A stretch of 64,000 bases of DNA from an uncultured Erythrobacter sp. (GTDB taxonomy: Bacteria > Pseudomonadota > Alphaproteobacteria > Sphingomonadales > Sphingomonadaceae): positions 2,861,501-2,925,500 of the forward strand of contig CANLAD010000001.1 of the NCBI GenBank assembly GCA_947488755.1, written 5' to 3'. A model generated the notes under the pieces. That model searched no databases and was not told where the DNA came from. It worked only from the letters and a program-made list of their open reading frames with translations. Positions 54,724 to 62,823 of this stretch are shown piece after piece. Position 1 is the stretch's first letter, and every line of letters begins with the position of its first letter. The position numbers and the translations under genes are program-made.

Positions 54724-55908
54724 TCACGTTCCGTGTCGCTCAACCTCGAAGGTAAGCTCTGCATGTTCGCGCAGGCGGTCGACCAGCGCTTCGCCGAGGA
54801 ACGAGCCGGGCGTGCCGATACCGCCCTCGGCGTCGGATGAAAGCAATGCGATCCCGGTCTCGGCCAGCATCCGGCTGGTCGAGCCGTAGCCGGGATCGTA
54901 CTTGCCCTTCACCGCGTAGTGCAAATTTTCGCCGGTCGGTCCTTCGGCCACGAAGATGATGTCGTAAAAGCCGTTCTCCCGCTCCTCGGCGGTCGGCCCT
55001 TCGCCCGGCTGGGGCGGCTTTGCGCCAAACGGGTTCTTCATCATTTCGAGCGCGGCGTTCGCCGCCGCCTTGCCCGCTTCGCCCGGACTGGTGAGCACCA
55101 TTTCATCGTACTGGAAATCCTCGCCATACGGATGGCCGAGCAGGAAATTGGTGCGATGCACGTTCTTGGTGTTGATCGGGGCCATCACGAACGGGGCGGC
55201 CCACTTGCCCAGATCCTTTTCGTGCGTGGGCACCATGCCCGATGGCTGGTCTGGTCCTTCGAAACCGGGCGTGAGCGCAAACGGATCGCGCAGCACGCCG
55301 AACACCTTTGGGTTCTTCGCCGCCGCCTTCATCGTCGCGCCAAGGCTTGCCGCCGTGCCGCCCGAGAACGTGCCCTGCATCGCGCGAACGCGCCCGCGAA
55401 TGCGCTTGGCGGGCTGTCCGAAGCGTTCCTTCGCGGCCTTCTGCGCCATCATCACGCCAAGGTCGAAGGGAATCGAATCGAACCCGCTTGAAAAGCAGAT
55501 GCGCGCGCCGGATTTTGTCGCATCCTCTTGATGTTCGGCGATTTTCTCGGCCATCCATGCCGGTTCGCCGCACAGATCGGCATAATCGGTGCCGGTTTTC
55601 ACGCAGGCGGCGACCAGCTCGTCGCCGTAAAGCTGATACGGGCCGACGGTGCTGACGACGACGCGGGTGCGCTTGCACATCGCCTCCATTGCCTCGCGGC
55701 TGTCGGCATCGGCGACGACCAGCGGCGTATCGTCCGGCGCGCCGATCAGCGTGCGCACATCCTCCAGCTTCGCCTTGTTGCGGCCCGCCATCGCCCATTT
55801 CGGAGCGTCATCGCGTCCGGCATAGTGATTGTTCAGATATTCCGCGACGAGGCGGCCGGTATAACCGGTGGCGCCATAGACGATGATGTCGAATTCGGGA
55901 TTTGCCAT
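54724..55908 (-). CDS. Saccharopine-dehydrogenase-like NAD(P)-binding oxidoreductase
   Basis: A 394-residue protein of the saccharopine dehydrogenase/trans-acting enoyl reductase family. The N-terminal Rossmann motif is FDIIVYGATGYTGRLVAEYL; CFSSGFDSIPFDLGVMM is the typical second signature. The ATG at 55908 (MANPEFD) has a GGAGAAC ribosome-binding site; the extension to 55935 is rejected. Relatives in actinobacteria reduce lipid intermediates, but in proteobacteria the substrate is mostly unknown. No operon partner is seen. Confidence 0.88.
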   Translation of the reverse strand: MANPEFDIIVYGATGYTGRLVAEYLNNHYAGRDDAPKWAMAGRNKAKLEDVRTLIGAPDDTPLVVADADSREAMEAMCKRTRVVVSTVGPYQLYGDELVAACVKTGTDYADLCGEPAWMAEKIAEHQEDATKSGARICFSSGFDSIPFDLGVMMAQKAAKERFGQPAKRIRGRVRAMQGTFSGGTAASLGATMKAAAKNPKVFGVLRDPFALTPGFEGPDQPSGMVPTHEKDLGKWAAPFVMAPINTKNVHRTNFLLGHPYGEDFQYDEMVLTSPGEAGKAAANAALEMMKNPFGAKPPQPGEGPTAEERENGFYDIIFVAEGPTGENLHYAVKGKYDPGYGSTSRMLAETGIALLSSDAEGGIGTPGSFLGEALVDRLREHAELTFEVERHGT

Positions 55909-56190
55909 GAGTGTGTTCTCCTTCACACCACGCAATGAAGTGGCACGGCGGACGAGTCAAAACGGCGCGCGGCCCGTGTTGGATTTACCTGACACATTGG
56001 ACACCCTGTCACCCTGAGAAAACATGGGTGTTTGGCTTTTATTTCAGAGTGTTGTGCCGCAAAAGCGCTACCTGACACTTTTCCAACACGCTTTCGCGGG
56101 GAACAGGCGGTCTGGAACGGTGCATGTGATGCGATCATCCGCGCGATTTAGCGATTTGCGAAGATGTAGGAAAACGCGCCGCTGCCGGTG

Positions 56191-56745
56191 TCACAACCGC
56201 GGAAGTGTCACCCCGCGCTGACCCATATATTTGCCCGCGCGGTCCTTGTAGCTGGTTTCGCAGCGCTCGTTCCCCTGCAGGAACAGGAACTGGCACGCGC
56301 CCTCATTGGCGTATATCTTGGCGGGCAGCGGGGTGGTGTTGGAAAACTCCAGCGTGACATGCCCCTCCCATCCCGGTTCGAGCGGGGTCACGTTGACGAT
56401 GATCCCGCAGCGCGCATAGGTCGACTTGCCGAGGCAGATGACCAGCACGTCCTCGGGCACGCGGAAATATTCGACCGTTCGGGCGAGCGCGAAGGAATTG
56501 GGCGGAATGATGCACACATCGGTCTGCCGATCGACGAGGCTGCCCGCATCGAAGCTCTTGGGGTCGACCGTCGCGGAATTGACGTTGGTGAAAATCTTGA
56601 ATTCGTCCGCCACCCGCGCGTCATATCCATACGAGCTGAGGCCGTAGGAGATCACGCCTTCGCGCCGCTGCGCTTCGACGAAGGGTTCGATCATGGCATC
56701 GCCTTGCGCGCGGGAGCGAATCCATTTGTCGGACAGAATGGCCAT
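56191..56745 (-). CDS. dcd: dCTP deaminase
   Basis: A 184-residue homotrimeric enzyme turning dCTP into dUTP and ammonia for thymidylate synthesis. Signature stretches are [41 protein letters not shown], and [20 protein letters not shown] with the catalytic Glu. Length and ends match the family. It is a stable housekeeping gene; it lies downstream of a DksA/TraR gene in the same direction, separated by about 110 bases. Confidence 0.97.
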   Translation of the reverse strand: MAILSDKWIRSRAQGDAMIEPFVEAQRREGVISYGLSSYGYDARVADEFKIFTNVNSATVDPKSFDAGSLVDRQTDVCIIPPNSFALARTVEYFRVPEDVLVICLGKSTYARCGIIVNVTPLEPGWEGHVTLEFSNTTPLPAKIYANEGACQFLFLQGNERCETSYKDRAGKYMGQRGVTLPRL

Positions 56746-56853
56746 GGAAAGGGGATTGCCCGGAACGCCATGAGAAACGCAAGAGGCGCACCCGATTAGC
56801 CCCCTTCTTTTGCGATCAGGGGAACTGAGCTGTTCCGCCGTGTCCCAGGACCG

Positions 56854-57120
56854 TCAGCGCAATTGGCTGTCCTTGCTCCCCCGGCGATTGATACCGGCAA
56901 TGGCCCGCGCACCATCGCGCAGGGATTGACAGGCGACACATGTCCGGGCGCCCGGCAGGGCCTCGCGCCGGGCCTTCGGAATTGGTTCGCCGCATTCATC
57001 GCAATATTTCGCCGCGTCGCCCGTCGGCATATCGCTTCGCGCACGCTTTATCGCGTCGGTAATCGTATCGTCTATCTGATCCTGCACTGCGCCGTCTCGG
57101 GCCCATCCACCTGCCATCAA
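56854..57120 (-). CDS. DksA/TraR-family zinc-finger protein
   Basis: An 88-residue protein with a helical start (DQIDDTITDAIKRARSD) and a C4 zinc finger, CDECG...CVACQ, the DksA/TraR form. Such short members bind the RNA polymerase secondary channel without ppGpp-dependent fine-tuning and alter promoter choice. MM at the start leaves two neighbouring ATGs (57120 or 57117). Function in this organism is not known. Confidence 0.9.
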   Translation of the reverse strand: MMAGGWARDGAVQDQIDDTITDAIKRARSDMPTGDAAKYCDECGEPIPKARREALPGARTCVACQSLRDGARAIAGINRRGSKDSQLR

Positions 57121-57542
57121 TTGTCTTCCAATTCACTGCTGTAATTTATGGTAAATCGGGTCGCGCAAAAACCTTTTCAAGGGTTTACGGACTGTTCACC
57201 TGAGTCAAGTGAAGGGGTCCGCACATGCGCGAGTCGATCTGTCGGACACAATGACAACACGCAGAGGATGCGGATCGCGCGGGCGGGGGCAAGCCCGATG
57301 AGGCGGTTTTCCCTGTCCGCATTTTTGGGAGAAGCCACGGTGACTTCGTTATCCAGATCAAGCGTTGCCTCAGGCGGCGACCGCCGTGACCTGTTCTGAA
57401 ATTCGGTGTCCCCCCTGCCTCTCACGCGGGTGAAGACCAGGAACGCCGGGGTTTAACCCACTTAACGGTAACGCAAACTTCAGCCGACCTGCCTATTGCC
57501 CGGAAAATCGCAAATCACCTCTCATCGTTTCGAGTACCTTGA
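57121..57542. other. Intergenic region between the DksA/TraR and EAL genes
   Basis: About 420 bases holding the divergent promoters of both neighbours. Short frames occur but have no support. No clear regulatory motif found. Confidence 0.4.
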
Positions 57543-58781
57543 ATGCTTAATCCAGACCCTGCGCAATTCGACACCGCCATGACGTCGGTTTCCGCGTTGG
57601 CCTCCCGATCGAACAGCGCCGGGGATGTCATCCAGCGATCACTGGAAGCGGCGCGGGCGCACCTTGATCTGGAGGTTGCGTATCTCTCGGAGATCGAGGG
57701 CGACGAGTCCGTTTTTCGCCACGTCGACGCGCCCGGTCTTGAAGACATGATCAAGGTCGGCGATCGCCGCTCACTCGATGACGTGTACTGCCGTCACATT
57801 CTCGAAGGGCGACTGCCCGAACTGATCCCCGATACGTCGGCCGAGCCTCTCGCTGTGTCGATGCCGATCACTTCCGCCGTGCCGATCGGTGCGCATGTGA
57901 GCGTGCCCGTGCGGCTGAGAAACGGCGATCTTTACGGGATGTTCTGCTGCCTTGGTCCGAATGCCGACGCCACTCTCAACCCGCGCGACCTGCATGTCAT
58001 GCGTTGTTTTGCCGACATGGCAGCGATGGAAGTCGACAAGGAGCGCGACGCGCAGGCCGTCACCGATGCAAGGCGCCAGCAATTGCGGATCATCATTGCG
58101 CAGGAATTGCTGGACGTGGTGTATCAGCCGATCTGGAACACCAGAACCAACCGTGCGATCGCGTTCGAAGCGCTGTCTCGCTTTCGCACCGAGGAGGCGA
58201 GGACGCCGGACCTGTGGTTCGCCGAAGCGCAATCGGTCGGGCTGGGGCTCGACCTTGAAATGCTCGCGATCACGAAGGCTCTCAGCAGGCTGGAGGAGCT
58301 ACCCGCCGACGCCTATCTGACCGTGAACTGCTCGCCGCAATGCGCGGCAAGCGTCGAGCTGTCCGAAACGCTGAAGCAATATCCGCTGGACCGGATTGCG
58401 GTCGAATTGACCGAGCACGAAAAGATCGACGATGCCGCCACGCTCGCCCGTGTGCTCGAGCCGCTGCGAAAGGATGGCTTGCGTATCGCGGTCGACGATG
58501 CCGGTTCGGGGTATAGCGGGCTTCAGCAGATCCTCGAGTTAAAGCCCGACATCATCAAGCTGGACCGGTTCTTCGTCCGTTCGATCGAAAACGATCCCAG
58601 CAGGCAGGCGATGGCTTCGGCCCTGGCGACATTTTCGCGCAGCGTGAAATGCTCGATCATCGCCGAGGGTGTCGAAACCGAAGGGGAATTGCGCGCTCTG
58701 GGCGAGCTCGGATTTCATCAGATCCAGGGTTATCTTCTCGGGAAACCCGCAGCGATCGACCAGTTGCGCCATCCCGCCTGA
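57543..58781 (+). CDS. GAF-EAL cyclic-di-GMP phosphodiesterase
   Basis: A 412-residue cytoplasmic signalling protein. An N-terminal GAF-like sensor (about 20-165, with MPITSAVPIGAHVSVPVRL) is followed by an EAL domain (about 180-405). All catalytic elements of active EAL enzymes are visible: EAL in IAFEALSRFR, Asn in LTVNCSPQ, Glu in ELTEHEKID, DD in VDDAGSGYSGL, Lys in IKLDRFFV, EGVE and the final QGYLLGKP. It hydrolyses c-di-GMP, lowering biofilm formation or raising motility. No GGDEF domain is present. The input signal is unknown. Confidence 0.93.
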   Translation: MLNPDPAQFDTAMTSVSALASRSNSAGDVIQRSLEAARAHLDLEVAYLSEIEGDESVFRHVDAPGLEDMIKVGDRRSLDDVYCRHILEGRLPELIPDTSAEPLAVSMPITSAVPIGAHVSVPVRLRNGDLYGMFCCLGPNADATLNPRDLHVMRCFADMAAMEVDKERDAQAVTDARRQQLRIIIAQELLDVVYQPIWNTRTNRAIAFEALSRFRTEEARTPDLWFAEAQSVGLGLDLEMLAITKALSRLEELPADAYLTVNCSPQCAASVELSETLKQYPLDRIAVELTEHEKIDDAATLARVLEPLRKDGLRIAVDDAGSGYSGLQQILELKPDIIKLDRFFVRSIENDPSRQAMASALATFSRSVKCSIIAEGVETEGELRALGELGFHQIQGYLLGKPAAIDQLRHPA

Positions 58782-58834
58782 TCCGGGGGTGCGATCCGGG
58801 CTGACACGCGCTCTCCATCGCGGAGCAGGCTCGG

Positions 58835-59365
58835 TCAATCGATCCTCTGCGCCCCCAATTGTGGGTTAAGCGCGGTGATGTGGTTCAGCCACTTCTTGGG
58901 CCGCCGCAGCATGTCGTCGGGATATTCCACCCGCAGGCCGAGGATCTTCGCCATTTCTCCGACAAAATGGATGCAATTGCGTGTGTCGAGGTCGTAGAAT
59001 TTGCCCGGCGCGAACTGCCAGCGGTGCACTTCGGCAATGATGTCGCGGTACTGATCATCCGTCAGGCTCATCGAGAAATGGCGATTTGTGCGGCGCACGT
59101 TCTTCTCCGTCTCGATCAGAACCACGTGTTCGACCGGGCCGTTCAGCACCGCCGTGGTCGCCTCCTTGGCCGAGAAGCCGTAATTCTCGTTCACCGGCTC
59201 GCCCGTATCGTCGAGTGTTCCCTCGAGCACGATGAAGGTGTGCGGATAGCGTCCGAACAGGACTGAACCGTTGAAGCTGTGAAAGTGGATGCGGACCTCG
59301 GCCAGCGCCGGGCCGCTCCACGCAAGCGCTAGCACTGCGAGGAATTGCATCAGGATGCGTGTCAT
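58835..59365 (-). CDS. Exported hypothetical protein with possible permuted NlpC/P60-type fold
   Basis: A 176-residue protein with a signal peptide (about 1-22, cut after PALA). After it come HFHSFNGSVLFGRYPHTFIV and, toward the end, DLDTRNCIHFVGEMAKILGL. A His-rich strand first and a Cys-bearing helix later is the order of circularly permuted papain-like (YiiX/LRAT-type) proteins, but this is only an analogy. The ATG at 59365 (MTRILMQFLAV) gives a clean signal; the longer frame does not. It is likely periplasmic. Its position between the EAL gene and putA gives no hint of function. Confidence 0.55.
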   Translation of the reverse strand: MTRILMQFLAVLALAWSGPALAEVRIHFHSFNGSVLFGRYPHTFIVLEGTLDDTGEPVNENYGFSAKEATTAVLNGPVEHVVLIETEKNVRRTNRHFSMSLTDDQYRDIIAEVHRWQFAPGKFYDLDTRNCIHFVGEMAKILGLRVEYPDDMLRRPKKWLNHITALNPQLGAQRID

Positions 59366-59431
59366 GGCTTGAACGCCTATCGCACCCGCTTTCCGCTTTG
59401 CAAGCCCGTCTTTCATTTGCAAAGCAATGCG

Positions 59432-62400
59432 TTAGCTTGCCAGAAGACTTGCATTTCCGCCCGCTGCGGTGGTGTCGATGCAGGTCACGCGCTCGGTTGC
59501 GAAGCGTGCGAGGTAATGCGGGCCGCCTGCCTTGGGGCCGGTGCCGGACAGGCCCTCTCCGCCGAACGGTTGCGATTCCACGATCGCGCCGATCTGGTTG
59601 CGGTTGACATAGAAATTGCCGACCCGCGCGCGGCTTTGCACGAACCGGCGGGTGGCCTCGATCCGGCTATGCAGGCCCAGCGTCAGGCCATACCCGGTGG
59701 CGTTGATGTCCGCGACGACTTGCCCAAGATCATCGGCACGATAGCGTGCGATATGGAGCACCGGGCCAAAATTCTCGCGCCTCAGGTCGAGGATCGAATC
59801 GAGCTCGATGATTGTCGGCGAAACGAAGCAGCCATGGACCAGATCGACTTTGCGGTCGAGCCGCCAGACGGTGCGATCGTTCTGCTGCCGCCGCGCGACA
59901 TGGCGTTCGAGCGCGGCCTGCGCGTCCGGGTCGATCACGGGGCCGACATCGGTTGAGAGATACCGCGGATCGCCGACATGCAGCGCTTCGAACCCGCCGC
60001 GGATCATTTCGATCATCTCGTCGGCGATATCGTCCTGGAGGTAGAGCATCCTGAGCGCCGAGCAGCGCTGACCCGCGCTCTGGAATGCGCTCGCCAGCAC
60101 ATCGCGCACGACCTGTTCGGGCAGCGCGCTGGAATCGACGATCATCGCATTCTGCCCGCCGGTCTCCGCGATCAATGTCGCAATCGGTCCATCGCGCCCG
60201 GCGAGCGCGCGATTGATCGCCTGCGCGGTCTCGGTAGATCCGGTGAAGGCGACGCCCGCAAGGCGCGGATCGGCGACGATCATCTGCCCCACATCGCCTG
60301 CGCCGGGGAGCAATTGCAGCGCTTCGGAAGGAATGCCCGCTTCGTGCATCAGCTCGATAGCGAAGGCGGCGATCAGCGGGGTTTGTTCGGCTGGCTTCGT
60401 GATCACGGTGTTGCCTGCGGCCAGCGCGGCGGAGGCCATGCCGGTGAATATCGCGAGCGGGAAGTTCCAAGGGGAGATTGTCGCGAACACACCGCGACCG
60501 TGCATCCGCAGCGTGTTCTCCTCACCCGTCGGGCCGGGGAGGTGGATTGGCTCTTCGAACTGGCGGCGGGCCTCGGACGCATAATAGCGCAGGAAATCGA
60601 CCGCCTCGCGCAATTCGGCAACGCCATCGAGCAGGGTCTTGCCCGCCTCGCGCTCGCACAGGCTGAGGAATTCGTCGCTATGGTTTTCGAACAGGTTCGC
60701 CGCTTCTTCGAGCAGCAGCGCCCGGCGCTCGCCCCCCAAGGCGTCCCAGCCCGGCTGGATCTCGCTTGCACGGTCGAAAGCGGCGGTGACTTCCTCCTGC
60801 GTCGCATCGCGCCGGGTGCCGACTTCGACGGTGAGGTCGTGCGGCATGGTGATCGGCGCGGTTTCGCCCGCCTCGACCTCGGTGAAGGTCGGCTCCGCGC
60901 GCCAGGTTTCGGCGCGCAGACGCTCCAGCCGGTCGAGAAGCGGTGTGAGCACCAGCGGATCGGCAAGATCGATCCCGGCACTGTTCAGCCGTCCGCCCTC
61001 GTCGGCACCGAAAATGTCCTTCGGCAGCGGTATGGCCGGATTGCGGCGCGGCTCGGTCGTCACGAGTTCGGCGACCGGATCGCCGACCAGCTCTTCTGCC
61101 GGAATGTCGGCATCGCCCATGCGGTTGACGAAGCTGGTGTTCGCTCCGTTTTCGAGCAGGCGGCGCACGAGGTAGGCGAGCAGTTCCTTGTGCCCGCCGA
61201 CCGGCGCGTAGATCCGCACCGGAGTAGGTGCGTTGCCTTCGATCTCGCGCAGGGAGGCGAACACTTCCTCGCCCATGCCGTGCAGCCGCTGGAATTCGAG
61301 GGGCTTGCTTTTCGGTTGGCCTCCCGCTCCGCCATTCGAGGCCATCGCCATCCGCTTGATCGCCGCAACAGTGTAGGCGTTGTGCGTGGCGAAGGCCGGG
61401 AAGATTACGTCATCGTGTTCGAGCAGCCGGGCCGCACAGGCGAGGAAAGACACGTCGGTTGCGATCTTGCGGGTGAAAACGGGGTAGTCCGAAAACCCGC
61501 CGACCTGCGACCACTTGATCTCGCTGTCCCAATATGCGCCCTTGACCAGCCGCACGAACAGACGGCGATCGTGGCGGCGGGCAAGGGCGGCAACCCAATC
61601 GCACAGCGGAGCGCCGCGCTTCTGGTAGGCCTGGATCGCGAGACCGAAGCCCTCCCATCGCGACCCGTCCGCGCGGGTGAACAGCGTATCGTCAGCCACC
61701 AGCGTCTCGATAATGTCGAGCGACACTTCGAGCCGCTCGGCTTCCTCGGCATCCACAGTGAAATGGATGTTCGCATCGCGCGCCTTTTCCGCCAGCGAGC
61801 GCACCACCGGTACGATCGCGTCATGGGCTTCGCGCGCATGGAGATAGCCGTATTTGGGATGCAGCGCAGACAGCTTCACCGAAATGCCCGGCGAGTTGCC
61901 GACCTCCCCGCTCGCCTCGCGCGCCAGCCGGTCGAGCGCGCCCTCATACGCGCGCCGATAGCGCTCCGCATCGGCAAAAGTCATCGCCGCTTCGCCCAGC
62001 ATGTCGAAGGAATGGGTGAGGCCCTGCGCCCGCTCCGGCTTGGCGCGCTTCAACGCCTCGCCGATATCGCGGCCATACACGAACTGCCCGCCAAGGATGC
62101 GCATGGCCTGTAGGGTCGCCTTGCGAATCACCGGCTCGCCCAACCGCCCAACGGCTCGTTTCAGGGTCGTGCCCATCCCGCGCTGATGCGCTTCGGGCTG
62201 CTCCAGCACTTCGCCCGTCAGCATCAGCGAGAACGTCGCGGCGTTGACGAAGGTGGAGGAGCTTTCGCCCAGATGCTCGCCCCAGTCGATTGCGCCGATC
62301 TTGTCGCGGATCAGAGCATCGGCGGTCTCGCCATCGGGCACGCGCAGCAGCGCCTCGGCTAGACACATCAGCGCGATACCCTCTTCGGTGTCGAGCCCGT

Positions 62401-62620
62401 ATTGCTGCAGGAAGGCATCGATCCCGCTCGCCTTGTGCCGCCGCGCCCGCTCGATCAGGTCGATCGCGAGCGGAGCGGCTTCGTCCGCGACCTGGCGGGC
62501 GGGCTCGGCCTGTTCGATCCGTTCGGCGATGCAGTCTTCTTCGTCCTGGCGATAGGCGGTGCGCAGGTCGGTGCGGTCGATCATGCTGGTGGAGCCGGCG
62601 GGAACGTCTGGCGTGGTCAC
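59432..62620 (-). CDS. putA: Bifunctional proline dehydrogenase / glutamate-semialdehyde dehydrogenase
   Basis: A 1062-residue PutA that oxidises proline to glutamate in two coupled steps: FAD-dependent PRODH then NAD-dependent ALDH. PRODH motifs are ISVKLSALHPKYGY, RLVKGAYWDSEIKWSQ and YLVRRLLENGANTSFVNR. ALDH motifs are FATISPWNFPLAIF, GNTVITKPAEQTP, IAETGGQNAMIVDSSA (Glu) and SAGQRCSALRM (Cys). No N-terminal ribbon-helix-helix DNA-binding domain is present, as is usual for short PutA proteins. The start at 62620 fits. It is divergent from a methyltransferase gene; a palindrome in the gap may serve both. Confidence 0.96.
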   Translation of the reverse strand: MTTPDVPAGSTSMIDRTDLRTAYRQDEEDCIAERIEQAEPARQVADEAAPLAIDLIERARRHKASGIDAFLQQYGLDTEEGIALMCLAEALLRVPDGETADALIRDKIGAIDWGEHLGESSSTFVNAATFSLMLTGEVLEQPEAHQRGMGTTLKRAVGRLGEPVIRKATLQAMRILGGQFVYGRDIGEALKRAKPERAQGLTHSFDMLGEAAMTFADAERYRRAYEGALDRLAREASGEVGNSPGISVKLSALHPKYGYLHAREAHDAIVPVVRSLAEKARDANIHFTVDAEEAERLEVSLDIIETLVADDTLFTRADGSRWEGFGLAIQAYQKRGAPLCDWVAALARRHDRRLFVRLVKGAYWDSEIKWSQVGGFSDYPVFTRKIATDVSFLACAARLLEHDDVIFPAFATHNAYTVAAIKRMAMASNGGAGGQPKSKPLEFQRLHGMGEEVFASLREIEGNAPTPVRIYAPVGGHKELLAYLVRRLLENGANTSFVNRMGDADIPAEELVGDPVAELVTTEPRRNPAIPLPKDIFGADEGGRLNSAGIDLADPLVLTPLLDRLERLRAETWRAEPTFTEVEAGETAPITMPHDLTVEVGTRRDATQEEVTAAFDRASEIQPGWDALGGERRALLLEEAANLFENHSDEFLSLCEREAGKTLLDGVAELREAVDFLRYYASEARRQFEEPIHLPGPTGEENTLRMHGRGVFATISPWNFPLAIFTGMASAALAAGNTVITKPAEQTPLIAAFAIELMHEAGIPSEALQLLPGAGDVGQMIVADPRLAGVAFTGSTETAQAINRALAGRDGPIATLIAETGGQNAMIVDSSALPEQVVRDVLASAFQSAGQRCSALRMLYLQDDIADEMIEMIRGGFEALHVGDPRYLSTDVGPVIDPDAQAALERHVARRQQNDRTVWRLDRKVDLVHGCFVSPTIIELDSILDLRRENFGPVLHIARYRADDLGQVVADINATGYGLTLGLHSRIEATRRFVQSRARVGNFYVNRNQIGAIVESQPFGGEGLSGTGPKAGGPHYLARFATERVTCIDTTAAGGNASLLAS

Positions 62621-62783
62621 GTGGACTGGTCTCCTTCACCGGCTGCTCGCCGGATTGGTGTGCGTGTATTCAAGTCTGGCCCCCTGGACCTGCCCTTTCA
62701 AGGAAAGTCGCACAGCTTTGCCGGGTTCCGGTGGATCGTCCGGGGCCTCTCGCGCGTTGACAAACAGTGCCATTCTGACAAAG

Positions 62784-62795
62784 TTGTCCGGACAA
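62784..62795. promoter_or_regulatory. TTGTCCGGACAA palindrome in the putA/methyltransferase gap
   Basis: A perfect 12-base palindrome 28 bases before the methyltransferase start and 163 bases upstream of putA. Its TTGTnnnnACAA form resembles sites of GntR-type repressors. Its regulator is not in the window. Confidence 0.4.
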
Positions 62796-62823
62796 ATATC
62801 CGCGCGCTCAATCGAGGTATATC

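Noticed and set aside
59978..62113. 711-residue open frame on the plus strand opposite putA
   Set aside because: A mirror frame of a conserved bifunctional enzyme; composition (Arg/Gly/His-rich) and lack of motifs are those of antisense frames.
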